Origin: Clostridia bacterium
GTDB taxonomy: Bacteria; Bacillota; Clostridia; Oscillospirales; Oscillospiraceae
Length of the DNA stretch: 20,556 bases
NCBI GenBank assembly: GCA_021153265.1
Contig: JAGKTU010000053.1
Span: 1-20,556 of the forward strand
Direction of reading: 5' to 3'
Positions 7,545-15,254 of the stretch are shown here, in pieces. How positions within the stretch are numbered: the stretch's first letter is position 1; each line of letters opens with the position of its first letter. The position numbers were made by a program, and so were the translations under genes. Below the pieces are notes generated by a model. That model did not search any database. It was not told where the DNA came from and was given only the letters and a program-made list of their open reading frames with translations.

Positions 7545-8588
7545 TCAGTTGGCCTCTGCGTCAGCAGAGAATTCGGAGCAGCACTCCACCCGGAACAGGT
7601 AGGGCTCCATGAGAATCTCGGCGGTCTTCATTGCCTTCCAGCCCACGGTGCTTCTCTGGTTCAGGGGGTCGGCGGTACCGGCGGAGCCCAGCTGCTTGAT
7701 GATGGTCTGCAGGCCGCCGCCCTGGATCTCGGTGACACCGTAGGCACCGTCCGCCAGGAACAGGCAGCCGAAGACAGCCAGACCCTCGGGGCAGTCGTTC
7801 TCCTCGCCGGTGTAGATGGCGGCCTCGGAGGTCTCCACGAAGCGGACACCGGCAATGCGGCCGATCTCACCCTCGAAGATCTCCTCGGGCTTGCAGTACT
7901 TGTGGGGCTCCTCCCACTTGGGATCGCTGGTGAGATCGTAGGCGGCATAGGGGTGCAGGATGCACACATAGCTGCCGCCGATCTTGGGGGCGTTGGCTGC
8001 TTTCAGCAGGGCGGCAATGCGCTTGACCACAGTCACAGTCAGCTTGCAGCCGGCAGTCAGCTCGGTGCGGTCGGTGGGCTGGGGCTTGGCAGTGCGCTTG
8101 TAGTCCGCGTCCACCTCGGGGCAGTAGTAGACGTTGGTGCCGGACTGGAGCACGTTGCGGGTGATGGTGTCCAGGGTCAGACCCGCCTGGTTGCCGCAGG
8201 CACGGGTGGCCTCCAGCACGTTGTTGTCGATGGCGGTCAGGTCCAGCACATCGGACAGGGCCACGTAGTCGCCATACTGGCTGACCTCAGCCTCGATCTT
8301 GGATGCGCTGAGCTTCTTGCCGTCGGGGGTGACACCTTCGGTCAGAGGGCTCATGGCCTTGGGCAGGCTGGCGTACTTGCGGAACTCGATGCGCTTGCCG
8401 CCGTTCTTGGGAATGGGGCGCTTCTGACCGAACTGGTCGTGGACCAGATTGGGGGCAGCCTCCCGGATCAGGGCCATGTCGTAGAAGGTCTTGTTCTCCA
8501 CAGACAGGCCGGGATCGGTGGTGACGTTGGTGTTGATGTCAGCAAAGAGCTGCATGCTCTTGATGTTCAGAATGGTGTACTTGTTCAT
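7545..8588 (-). CDS. Major capsid protein, N4-gp56 family, 347 aa
   Basis: The ATG at 8586-8588 is the natural start, five bases after AAAGGAGATC; a TTG 18 bases upstream was rejected. The body has typical N4-gp56 features: KTFYDMALIREAAPNLVHDQ near the N-terminus, then GKRIEFRKYASLPKAMSPLTEG, VTPDGKKLSASKIEAEVSQYG and, later, the conserved YVCILHPYAAYDL. It would form the icosahedral shell. Residues 11-16 read SMQLFA, matching the Prp protease site seen in ribosomal protein L27 and in some phage capsids; removal of residues 1-15 by the protease encoded at 9647-9985 is predicted. The same motif occurs at the same position in the neighbouring scaffold protein. The ribosome site may be masked by a hairpin. 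Confidence 0.93.
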   Translation of the reverse strand: MNKYTILNIKSMQLFADINTNVTTDPGLSVENKTFYDMALIREAAPNLVHDQFGQKRPIPKNGGKRIEFRKYASLPKAMSPLTEGVTPDGKKLSASKIEAEVSQYGDYVALSDVLDLTAIDNNVLEATRACGNQAGLTLDTITRNVLQSGTNVYYCPEVDADYKRTAKPQPTDRTELTAGCKLTVTVVKRIAALLKAANAPKIGGSYVCILHPYAAYDLTSDPKWEEPHKYCKPEEIFEGEIGRIAGVRFVETSEAAIYTGEENDCPEGLAVFGCLFLADGAYGVTEIQGGGLQTIIKQLGSAGTADPLNQRSTVGWKAMKTAEILMEPYLFRVECCSEFSADAEAN

Positions 8589-8593
8589 AAAAT

Positions 8594-8630
8594 GATCTCC
8601 TTTCAAATTTCAAACATGTGTTTGGAGATC
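8594..8630 (-). promoter_or_regulatory. Hairpin masking the capsid ribosome binding site
   Basis: On the minus strand GATCTCC (8624-8630) is the exact complement of GGAGATC (8594-8600), which contains the capsid Shine-Dalgarno. The loop itself holds an inverted repeat, CAAACACATGTTTG (8611-8624). If formed, the structure would hide the ribosome site until a translating ribosome or a factor opens it. Pairing is seen directly; regulation is inferred. Confidence 0.5.
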
Positions 8631-8638
8631 CGGGCCTT

Positions 8639-9583
8639 TTAGCCGAAGGTGACCCGTTCTCCTCTGGCCACGCGGCGCATGACCTCATCAATATCGTTCC
8701 TGGAGAGCTTGGACACGTCGCTCTTGACCACCGCTGCACTGCCGCTGCCTGCGCCGTTTTCCACAGGTCTGGAACCGCCGGAGGCGATCTTCTTGGCCAG
8801 CTTGGATTCCACGTTCTTGGCAGCGATGTGCATGGCAGCAGGGATGATCTCATCCTTGTGGATAACCTCATAGGCTGTCTTCACATCGATGTTGCTGCGC
8901 AGCAGGTCCAGGAATTTGGGATTCTGCAGCTCCGTCTTCAGGTCCAGCCCGGGATACATACCCTTGGCCTCCTGTGCCTGGGTATTCCACTGGGCATAGA
9001 GCCGGTCTGCCTGCTCCCGGTCTTTCCGATCCTGGACAGCCTTTCTCAGCTCGGCATTCTCCCGCTCAATGCTGCGGAACTTCCGGTACTGATCCACGCT
9101 CATGCCATGTTCCTCAGCCGCCGATTCAAAGTAGCTGTCATCGGCTTCGATGGCCCGGCTGAGGGCAGCGATATCCCCGGTATCCACACCGTAACGCCGC
9201 CCCAGCAGCTCCAGGATGGGTTCCACTGCCTTATGCTTGGTGGTCAGGTCAGCGATCTGGCTGTCCTTGCCCTTCAGCCTCTGGCGCATGGTGTCCTGGA
9301 CTCTGGCATCATACTGCTGCTTGTACTGTCCCTTGATGAGCTTTTCAAACTCCGCAGCGGGGTCTGCCTGCTCACCGGCGGTCTTTTCCACCCCGGCGAC
9401 GGATGGTGCTTCCTCGGGCTGGATGCCGTATTTCACATCCGCCAGGGGATTTGCTTTTACGCCCGGAGTCTGCCGGGCGGCGGCCCCGGCGGTAACGCCC
9501 GCTTCCTGTGCCGTGCCACCGTCGGCAGCGCCTTCGGCAAAGAGCTGCAGACTGACCACAGGAATGATGTTGAGATACTTCAT
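8639..9583 (-). CDS. Scaffolding protein, 314 aa
   Basis: ATG at 9581-9583 has AAAGGAAA upstream. The N-terminus contains SLQLFA at residues 11-16, a likely Prp cleavage site. A low-complexity Ala/Gly/Pro region follows (17-80), then a long charged, helical, coiled-coil-prone centre (about 85-240; for example KYDARVQDTMRQRLKGK-like composition) and a basic C-terminal segment ending VMRRVARGERVTFG. This composition, the size and the position directly before the capsid gene are classical for a phage scaffold that fills the prohead and is removed during maturation. The C-terminal basic helix is where scaffolds often contact the capsid. It has no catalytic motif, and the protease is encoded separately upstream. 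Confidence 0.85.
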   Translation of the reverse strand: MKYLNIIPVVSLQLFAEGAADGGTAQEAGVTAGAAARQTPGVKANPLADVKYGIQPEEAPSVAGVEKTAGEQADPAAEFEKLIKGQYKQQYDARVQDTMRQRLKGKDSQIADLTTKHKAVEPILELLGRRYGVDTGDIAALSRAIEADDSYFESAAEEHGMSVDQYRKFRSIERENAELRKAVQDRKDREQADRLYAQWNTQAQEAKGMYPGLDLKTELQNPKFLDLLRSNIDVKTAYEVIHKDEIIPAAMHIAAKNVESKLAKKIASGGSRPVENGAGSGSAAVVKSDVSKLSRNDIDEVMRRVARGERVTFG

Positions 9584-9628
9584 AGTGTTTTCCTTTCTGT
9601 CCGTAAGTGGACGATCCTTGATGTATGA

Positions 9629-9648
9629 AAAGGCGTTGTCCCGCCTTT
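9629..9648 (-). terminator. Weak stem-loop between protease and scaffold genes
   Basis: AAAGGCG-GGACAA-CGCCTTT on the minus strand makes a perfect seven-pair stem overlapping the protease stop codon and followed by TTTTC. With only four to five T bases and a short GC core it would be a partial terminator or RNA-processing/stability element that separates packaging/portal expression from scaffold/capsid expression. Confidence 0.4.
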
Positions 9649-9985
9649 ACACCCGCATTGCTTCCAGCCTTACATGGCCGGGGTAATTGTGTGCCAGCAC
9701 ATGGGCACCGCATTGCACCACCCAGAATGCATGCATCACCTGGGCAGCGCTGTCCTCTTTGGGGATAGCCACGATCTGCGCCTTGCCATCTTCCAGACGG
9801 ATTTTGGGCTTGCACTGCAATTGTCCGTTCTCCCAGAGAAACTGCACCGCCTGGGCAGCGGTGTAGGCCAGCATGGTGGCCGATGCGCAGATCAGATCCT
9901 CGCCTTTCGGGGCAGATCCTGCATGGCCCTTCATCTCCATGCTCACCGTCTTGTCTTCGCCTACCGAAAATCTGACTTCAATCAT
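9647..9985 (-). CDS. prp: Prp-type cysteine protease (probable prohead protease), 112 aa
   Basis: ATG at 9983-9985 follows TAAGGAGGCAGTGAG. The protein matches the family of Prp (YsxB-like), the Firmicutes protease that trims ribosomal protein L27: KGHAGSAPKGEDLICASAT holds the expected catalytic His21 and Cys33, close to the His22/Cys34 of the staphylococcal enzyme as I recall it. The length is normal for the family. In phage 80alpha the host Prp cuts scaffold and capsid N-termini. Here the phage encodes its own copy between portal and scaffold, the usual place of a head maturation protease, and the next two proteins both carry an L-F-A site. Role in head maturation is inferred but well supported; it might also act on host L27. 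Confidence 0.88.
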   Translation of the reverse strand: MIEVRFSVGEDKTVSMEMKGHAGSAPKGEDLICASATMLAYTAAQAVQFLWENGQLQCKPKIRLEDGKAQIVAIPKEDSAAQVMHAFWVVQCGAHVLAHNYPGHVRLEAMRV

Positions 9986-9997
9986 CTCACTGCCTCC

Positions 9998-11848
9998 TTA
10001 TACCGGAGCGGTGGACTCAGCCACCCGCTGCCGTGCCTTTCTGGTCGAGTGATCCTCCATGGGTTCCCCGCCCAGTACCTTGCTCTCCGTGGCATCAACT
10101 TTATCCTTTTGGGGATTCGGCACCCGGGCACCGCCCTGACCCGTCGGCTGGGCAGGCACTCCCCGCAGAGAGTCGATGATCTGAGCCATCTCCATCATCT
10201 GCTGCTGCATGGCCATCATCTGCTGATACATTCCGCCGTTCTGGTTGATCTTCTGCATGACGAAGTGCTTCCGGTCAAAATCCATCATGTCGAGACAGGC
10301 CAACGCCTGATCCGCCATCTGGGGATTGAAGAAGCCTGCCCCGAAGAATTGCAGCGCCAGCTCGTTCTGGCTCATCTTGGCGTAGGGGCTGGCCTTCTGA
10401 GCGGTGATCTCGATGTCAAACAGCGGAGTACGGTGTCCCAGATCCACGCCCATCTCCACCCCCTGGAACTGGGGCTGGATACCTGCATTGCTGTACTCAA
10501 CATACCGTGCCGCTCCATCTTCCCCAAGAATGCGGAAGCACCGGGGCATGTCATAGAACTGTCGGATCAGCTCAATGATCATCAGGCAGACCTTGCGGAA
10601 TGCCCGGTAGGATGCCTTGTTATTATCTCTGGAGAGCTTGGAGCCCGCCTCCTGCATGGCGGCGATGGCGGAGGCGGCGGTCACGCCGGAGGTGGTGCCG
10701 CCGTTGGAGATGTCCCGGTTGCCGGTGGTCTCCTTCAGTTCTTCCACCTTGTTATTGAGTACGGCCAAATAGATCTCGTTCAGCGTTTTTCCCTGCACCG
10801 GCAGGATGCTGTCCTGACCCAGGTTGCCGTCCACATGGATGAATTTCTTCCGCCGGTCGGCGTATTCTTCCTCATTCACGGAGCCGTCTCCCCGGATAAA
10901 GTGCCGGGGCGATGCGTTCTCCAGCATATTTTCCAGAATGGCCTGATTGCCCCGGTCGATGTACTCCTGGGCGGACTTGGCCACGTCCACATAGCCGAAG
11001 CCGCAGGGCGTACCCTTCATGCGAAACAGGGGGTCAAACACGTAAGGATACATCCCGTGGTCATACCAGCCGGTGGGGTACTTCTCCGGCTCATTCTCGG
11101 TGGCAAACAGCACCTCGTCATTGATGAATTTGCAGAAGTGGAGCACCGTCTTCCCGCCCTGGCGTTTCTTGTAGTACCAGTCGATGACAGCGGATTTCTG
11201 GGTGGTGTCTACCGCATCGTCATAGATAAATGTGCTTAGATCCAGCGCTGAGCTGCCCAGCTTTCCCTGAAGCTGCGGGAACTCCTCTTCCAGCATGTCG
11301 TTGTCCTGGAGGGCCACATGGAACAGATTCCGGCTGGCCTGAATATCGGTGATTCCCGGCTGCCAGAACAGGCTGAGCACATCCGCCTGTTCCACCGTGA
11401 TGTCCCCCAGACCGCCCAGCTTGCTTCCGTCCCAGAATACGCCGAAGATGCCGGTACCGCTTTTGAGCTTGTCATCGGCTTCCACGTCGTAGGTCTCCTC
11501 GAATTCATTCTGCTGCAGGATCACCGGGATGATGGATGTCAGCATCTCCGCCTCTGCCTTATCCCCCTCTTCTCTGGGCAGGATGTTGGGGCTGGGGAAG
11601 TTGTCCATGGCATCGGCATGCTTGTTGGCAATGGCGTTAAAAAGCCATGCGGACACCGGCTCCACCTGATCCGGCTCCTGGGATTGCTTGCGCATACACT
11701 CCCAGTTCCGCAGCTTGTACCACTGCTCGTTCTCAATGACCTTCTGCTCCAGGTTTGCCTTGCCCTCCTTGTATTTTCGCAGGATCTGCCGGGCCTCGCG
11801 GACCTGCTCCGCCCCGATGGGGACGGTCATTCTCATACTTTCCGTCAT
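9998..11848 (-). CDS. Portal protein, 616 aa
   Basis: The start ATG (11846-11848) overlaps the TGA of the large terminase gene by four bases. The product is a long mixed alpha/beta protein with a start typical of short-tailed phage portals (REARQILRKYKEGKANLEQK, then NEQWYKLRNWECM), a middle with AQEYIDRGNQAILENMLENA and GNRDISNGGTTSGVTAASAI, and a Met/Gln-rich helix near the C-terminus (MMAMQQQMMEMAQIIDSL, about 545-565) followed by a Lys/Arg/Ser tail. Portals form the dodecameric vertex through which terminase pumps DNA. Length and position right after terminase agree with a P22-like portal. No catalytic residues are expected. Confidence 0.9.
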   Translation of the reverse strand: MTESMRMTVPIGAEQVREARQILRKYKEGKANLEQKVIENEQWYKLRNWECMRKQSQEPDQVEPVSAWLFNAIANKHADAMDNFPSPNILPREEGDKAEAEMLTSIIPVILQQNEFEETYDVEADDKLKSGTGIFGVFWDGSKLGGLGDITVEQADVLSLFWQPGITDIQASRNLFHVALQDNDMLEEEFPQLQGKLGSSALDLSTFIYDDAVDTTQKSAVIDWYYKKRQGGKTVLHFCKFINDEVLFATENEPEKYPTGWYDHGMYPYVFDPLFRMKGTPCGFGYVDVAKSAQEYIDRGNQAILENMLENASPRHFIRGDGSVNEEEYADRRKKFIHVDGNLGQDSILPVQGKTLNEIYLAVLNNKVEELKETTGNRDISNGGTTSGVTAASAIAAMQEAGSKLSRDNNKASYRAFRKVCLMIIELIRQFYDMPRCFRILGEDGAARYVEYSNAGIQPQFQGVEMGVDLGHRTPLFDIEITAQKASPYAKMSQNELALQFFGAGFFNPQMADQALACLDMMDFDRKHFVMQKINQNGGMYQQMMAMQQQMMEMAQIIDSLRGVPAQPTGQGGARVPNPQKDKVDATESKVLGGEPMEDHSTRKARQRVAESTAPV

Positions 11849-13266
11849 TCGATGATCTCCAATCCCGGTCTCCTGATGACCGATTTAATATCCTCCTTGG
11901 GGATGTCCAGGAACATCGCCATAGGTGTTTTGCTGTATTGGTCCGCGATCTTTGCATGGGCGGGCTTGATGGGCCGGGACATGCAGAAGTAGCGCACCTC
12001 GTCAGCCACATGGTCCTCGCCGTCGGTGTCCAGGTCCTCCGGCTTGTGGTCGTCGTATTGCAGCAGCGGTATGGTCCGAATGAACGCCTTGCAGTTGCGG
12101 AAGACATACAGCATGGGCAGTCCGTTCTCGTCGAAGGCGAATCGGTAATGCATCTGCATCCATCCCGGGATGCGCTTATGGTCACCGGGCTGGAAGAAGA
12201 CCTGATGCTTTGCCGCAACATCGGCGATGCTCTCGCCGGTCTCCGCGTCCCAGATGGCAGGGTCGGCAATGCCGGTGATCTTCCTGCCCCGGAGCCACCG
12301 GTGCTCCGTCTCGATCCGGTGGATCTCAGCGAACACCTGGGGCGGAGTCCACTTCACGCCCTCATTTGGTGTTTTGGTGCAGCCGTAGAGCTCCAGGATG
12401 CGGTATGCCACCCCGTCATAGTCCATAGCCCACCAGCCGCAGGAGAAGGGCTTGTTGTAGCCCCAGTCAAAGGACCGGAAGATCTTCCACCCCTCCGGGA
12501 TCTCGAAAGGCTCGATCACATGGGTCCACTGCCGGTCTTCATAATGCTCCGGCCGGTCATAGAAGTCCTCGAAGAACTGTCCTTCATACACGTCCCAGCT
12601 TCCGTGGAGCCATGCCTCCCGGATCTTGGGGGGCAGCTTTTCCAGGCTGCGCTTGTAGTTGGGCTGGCTCTTCATCAGCGCCACATTGTCCGATACCAGC
12701 GCCTGAATGAAGGCATAATCCTCGGCGTATTCCTCCTCGGTGTACCGCCTGTCGATAAACAGCCGTTTAAAATAACCATGGCTGGGCCCGCCGGGGTTCA
12801 GGGTAAAATACGTCCGCTTGGGGAAGTCATTGGCACCGCGGATACAGGCATCGATGGCCACGATCCAGCTCTCCAGAAACTGTCCCGCCTCATCAGCGAA
12901 CCAGACATCGTACTCCGCACCCTGGTACTGTCCCAGATCTCCGTCATTGGCGCAGTAGCCGAACCAGATGGTTGACCCATTGGCGAAGGTAAAGCACTTG
13001 TCGCTTTTGTTGTACACCGCAATTCCCCGCAGCATGGAAAGCAAAGGAACAATGTGGTTGTTCAGCAGCTCCCGGTATGTCTTTCTGGTGATCAGGATCT
13101 TGATCCCCCGGAATTTCAGTGCCAGCAGTGTGGCCTTCCACCGGACAAACCAGCTCTTGCCCCCACCACGTGCCCCGCCGTAGCCCACATAGCGGTGTTT
13201 TTCCAGCAGAGCCAGCTTCTGCTTCTCGTTGGGCGGGGGCATATGCAGGGTAATGTCAGTTGGCAT
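11845..13266 (-). CDS. terL: Terminase large subunit, 473 aa
   Basis: The motor ATPase and nuclease that packages phage DNA. Residues 30-38 (GGARGGGKS) form the Walker A motif. Residues 120-126 (DVWFADE) form Walker B with the catalytic Glu. RSFDWGYNKPFSCGWW (about 270) and GIADPAIWD (about 345) are acidic segments expected for the RNase H-like nuclease. The length is normal for TerL. The start ATG lies 11 bases inside the small-subunit gene, and the stop overlaps the portal start, so the three are translationally coupled. All key motifs appear intact. Confidence 0.95.
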   Translation of the reverse strand: MPTDITLHMPPPNEKQKLALLEKHRYVGYGGARGGGKSWFVRWKATLLALKFRGIKILITRKTYRELLNNHIVPLLSMLRGIAVYNKSDKCFTFANGSTIWFGYCANDGDLGQYQGAEYDVWFADEAGQFLESWIVAIDACIRGANDFPKRTYFTLNPGGPSHGYFKRLFIDRRYTEEEYAEDYAFIQALVSDNVALMKSQPNYKRSLEKLPPKIREAWLHGSWDVYEGQFFEDFYDRPEHYEDRQWTHVIEPFEIPEGWKIFRSFDWGYNKPFSCGWWAMDYDGVAYRILELYGCTKTPNEGVKWTPPQVFAEIHRIETEHRWLRGRKITGIADPAIWDAETGESIADVAAKHQVFFQPGDHKRIPGWMQMHYRFAFDENGLPMLYVFRNCKAFIRTIPLLQYDDHKPEDLDTDGEDHVADEVRYFCMSRPIKPAHAKIADQYSKTPMAMFLDIPKEDIKSVIRRPGLEIIE

Positions 13267-13726
13267 AATCGTCCATCTCCCCCTCCAGCAGCACCGTCAC
13301 CGTGCCGCTCTTGCTGTCATCTCTCTGTGCCTGCCGCTGCAGATTGGCGATCCTGGCCTCCTGTTCCTTCAGATCCCCATCGGAGCGGATCATCTGGATC
13401 TCCTTGATGTCCTTCAGAACGCCGGACAGATTCTTCATCCCCTGGGTATTCATATTGCCGCCGTTCTCGATGGCCTGCCTGACCATATCCAGCAGCAGAT
13501 CCGAAACCCCCATCAGCTTGGCAGCTCTGTCCGCCTGCTGCTCGCTGATAGCCGTCACGGTCTTTGTAACAGTCTCATCACAGAACTGATCCCGCTGGGC
13601 CACCCAGCCCTCCTGCTTTGCCCGGTTTGCAATGGCGTTGTAGTGGACGCCGTATTTTTGGGCCAGCTTGCGGTAACTGGTCTGGGTGGTAATGTATTCG
13701 GTTTTGATCATCTGCCAGTCCGCCAT
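13256..13726 (-). CDS. terS: Terminase small subunit, 156 aa
   Basis: I placed the start at the ATG 13724-13726, preceded by GAGAGGGGG; farther upstream codons are non-coding leader. Residues about 12-40 form a helix-turn-helix (TSYRKLAQKYGVHYNAIANR) typical of small terminases that bind the packaging site. A helical oligomerisation region follows, with a charged C-terminus (KEQEARIANLQRQAQRDDSK) that would contact the large subunit. It is the first gene after the terminator at 13802-13840 and overlaps TerL by 11 bases. It therefore opens the late (virion) gene block; no clear promoter could be recognised in the leader. Confidence 0.88.
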   Translation of the reverse strand: MADWQMIKTEYITTQTSYRKLAQKYGVHYNAIANRAKQEGWVAQRDQFCDETVTKTVTAISEQQADRAAKLMGVSDLLLDMVRQAIENGGNMNTQGMKNLSGVLKDIKEIQMIRSDGDLKEQEARIANLQRQAQRDDSKSGTVTVLLEGEMDDYAN

Positions 13727-13801
13727 AGCTGACCCCCTCTCCCGGATATTTTCCCGAACATAGCACAAAACTTCGACAAGGGGTAATCCCCCCCTCCCCA
13801 C

Positions 13802-13840
13802 AAAAAAATAAAAAAATAATCAGGAGACCCCAGCCTCCTG
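13802..13840 (-). terminator. Rho-independent terminator at end of early/middle block
   Basis: CAGGAG-GCTGGGGT-CTCCTG on the minus strand (13821-13840) directly follows the TAG of the 74-aa gene and leads into ATTATTTTTTTATTTTTTT. The six-pair stem and long T-rich run make a convincing terminator between the DNA-metabolism genes and the packaging genes. The remaining leader up to the TerS start is about 75 bases and probably holds a late promoter that I could not identify. Confidence 0.85.
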
Positions 13841-13841
13841 A

Positions 13842-14066
13842 CTATTCTTTGTCATCGCTTCCGTATCTCCGGTTCTGCATCAAGGCAAGTAGACATCCGT
13901 TCCAGTCCGCCTTGCAAAACTGATCCTTGTACGCCTTCAGCTCCTGATGATCCCCAAAAACCAGATGGAGGGAGGTGCCCTTACGCAACCCCTCACAAAA
14001 GATTTTCTGGTTCTCCTCACATCGGTAATACGGACACCGGACATAACAAGACACCCTGTGCCTCAT
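13842..14066 (-). CDS. Cys-rich small phage protein before terminase, 74 aa
   Basis: Start ATG at 14064-14066, seven bases after AAAGGAG. The protein begins MRHRVSCYVRCPYYRCEENQ and has Cys at residues 7, 11, 16, then FCEG, FCKADWNGC, a spacing that suggests one or two metal sites. Small proteins of this style often sit just upstream of terminase genes in clostridial phages, sometimes suspected of controlling late transcription. I cannot show DNA binding here. It is the last gene of its block, directly followed by a terminator. Confidence 0.75.
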   Translation of the reverse strand: MRHRVSCYVRCPYYRCEENQKIFCEGLRKGTSLHLVFGDHQELKAYKDQFCKADWNGCLLALMQNRRYGSDDKE

Positions 14067-14114
14067 GGCATGTCTCCTTTCCACACCTACCACAGCAAGC
14101 AGCTCTCGCAGGGA

Positions 14115-14264
14115 TCATCCATTGCCGTCCCTCCCAAAGTTCACAACGGCCGCAATGGCCACCACAACAGCCTCCGCACCCTTGCTGTTCTTCTCTTCTG
14201 AGCTGTACTCCCAGAAATCCGCAATGATACTGTCGATCAGATTAATCTTATCCGTATCCGTCAT
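14115..14264 (-). CDS. Small hypothetical protein, 49 aa
   Basis: ATG at 14262-14264 follows GGAGGAGGACTGAGC, an excellent ribosome site that overlaps the end of the upstream gene. The product is acidic at first (MTDTDKINLIDSIIADFWEY), then has a hydrophobic Ala/Val helix (AVVVAIAAVV, about 32-41) that could be a small membrane or packing helix. No family recognised. Its placement fills the gap between the 142-aa zinc-ribbon gene and the 74-aa gene, which supports its being real. Confidence 0.65.
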   Translation of the reverse strand: MTDTDKINLIDSIIADFWEYSSEEKNSKGAEAVVVAIAAVVNFGRDGNG

Positions 14265-14266
14265 GC

Positions 14267-14695
14267 TCAGTCCTCCTCCAACAGCCCGCTCTCCTGCTTG
14301 TCCTCAAAGTCCCTGATATGGCGCATATTGGCTTCCCTCACCGGCTCCCTGCGCCGCTGAGTATCCATTTTCGCTCCGCAGTTGGGGCAGTAGTTCCACT
14401 TCTTTCCGTCGGGCCAATCCTCGTAGATATTGCAGTCCCGGCAATGAGAGCACCGCACAAACCCCGGAACATCCGCCCTCGGCTCCCACCGGGCATGTAC
14501 CACAGGTACGGCATCCACAGTCGGGCAATCCATAGCAACTGCACGCACAGCTTTGCATAGTTCCATCATCTTGTATACACGGTTGATTTCTCTCTTGCTG
14601 TCTGCCGTTGCATTGGCCAGGTTCCATGCATTATAAGCTCTTTCCGCAACCTCTACGATACGGTTGGCATCAATCAGCCGCATTTTGTCTGCCAT
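14267..14695 (-). CDS. Zinc-ribbon phage protein, 142 aa
   Basis: ATG at 14693-14695 overlaps the TGA of the upstream gene (TGATG) and follows GGGAGG. The layout RLIDAN near the start, CPTVDAVPVVHARWE in the middle, then CSHCRDCNIYEDWPDG and YCPNCGAKMD is a very common Firmicutes phage/prophage protein with a two-CxxC zinc ribbon. Its biochemical role is not established. It belongs to the string of small genes between the nucleotide-metabolism genes and the terminator. Confidence 0.85.
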   Translation of the reverse strand: MADKMRLIDANRIVEVAERAYNAWNLANATADSKREINRVYKMMELCKAVRAVAMDCPTVDAVPVVHARWEPRADVPGFVRCSHCRDCNIYEDWPDGKKWNYCPNCGAKMDTQRRREPVREANMRHIRDFEDKQESGLLEED

Positions 14696-14865
14696 CACTG
14701 TGCCTCCCTGTTGATCACATGATCGATCCGCTCGATTGCCTCTGCAATGCCGTTAGCGACAGCATCGTCGTCTACACCATATGTAAGCCCCTCCAGGACC
14801 CCCAGCGCCCTGTTGATTTCAGACAGGTCACTCACAGAAAGCACCTTACCTTCCATCGCTGCCAT
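14695..14865 (-). CDS. Small hypothetical phage protein, 56 aa
   Basis: I chose the ATG at 14863-14865, seven bases after AAGGAG; an ATG six bases earlier overlaps the upstream stop and is also possible. The product (MAAMEGKVLSVSDLSEINRA at the start) is acidic and helical, ending in HVINREAQ. It has no Cys and no recognised domain. It is coupled to the next gene by a TGATG overlap, so it is part of the same operon. Confidence 0.7.
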   Translation of the reverse strand: MAAMEGKVLSVSDLSEINRALGVLEGLTYGVDDDAVANGIAEAIERIDHVINREAQ

Positions 14866-14867
14866 AA

Positions 14868-15254
14868 TCATTCTCCTTCCGCAGGCTGTTTTAGCCATTC
14901 TGTTTCTTTACCGTGCCATTTTGATCCGTTAAAACAAGGCTCTTTGAAAAAGCACTTGTCACAATCGCAACCAGCAACAGGGCAACCCTCAGCCATAATG
15001 ACAGCTCTAACAAACACAGCCAATTCCTCATCACTCATAGCACGGATTTTATCGCCATAAGTCTGCTTCCGTTTCCGTTCGTCCAACACGCCACAAAGAT
15101 ATGCTCCGCTTTCCTTTACGGTTTCGTGGTTAGGGCATCGGTTTGCCGAATCATCGGAAATCGGTCTGCCATCCGTCCACACTCTGCAAGCACTTTCGTG
15201 AATGCAATCAGCACAGGTCTTTATGGGCTGTTTTGACTTCTTTGCCATAATCAT
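14868..15254 (-). CDS. Cys-rich phage protein, probably zinc-binding, 128 aa
   Basis: Start ATG 15252-15254 overlaps the upstream TAA (TAATG); a second ATG two codons later is equally placed. An N-terminal cluster CADCIHESAC and a later RCPNHE are followed by the phage-typical YGDKIRAMSDEELAVFVRAV, and then CPVAGCDCDKCFFKEPC. The YGDKIR(A/S)MSDEELA segment recurs in many small clostridial phage proteins next to Cys clusters. Function unknown; metal binding is inferred from the Cys pattern. Confidence 0.8.
   Translation of the reverse strand: MIMAKKSKQPIKTCADCIHESACRVWTDGRPISDDSANRCPNHETVKESGAYLCGVLDERKRKQTYGDKIRAMSDEELAVFVRAVIMAEGCPVAGCDCDKCFFKEPCFNGSKWHGKETEWLKQPAEGE

Noticed and set aside
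8604..8606. TTG start giving a six-residue longer capsid protein
   Set aside because: The ribosome site AAAGGAG lies after this TTG and directly serves the ATG at 8586-8588.
9674..12975. Long plus-strand open frames opposite portal and terminase
   Set aside because: The minus strand here encodes recognisable portal and TerL motifs in full; the plus frames have no recognisable domain and are a by-product of codon bias.
13733..13800. Sigma-70-type late promoter before the terminase genes
   Set aside because: A TTGTCG and AT-rich hexamers exist, but no pair has normal 16-18-base spacing, so I do not call a promoter.
14087..14122. Eleven-codon frame MDDPCESCLLW on the minus strand
   Set aside because: It resembles the start of a Cys-rich phage protein but is too short to support; it may be a remnant or chance.
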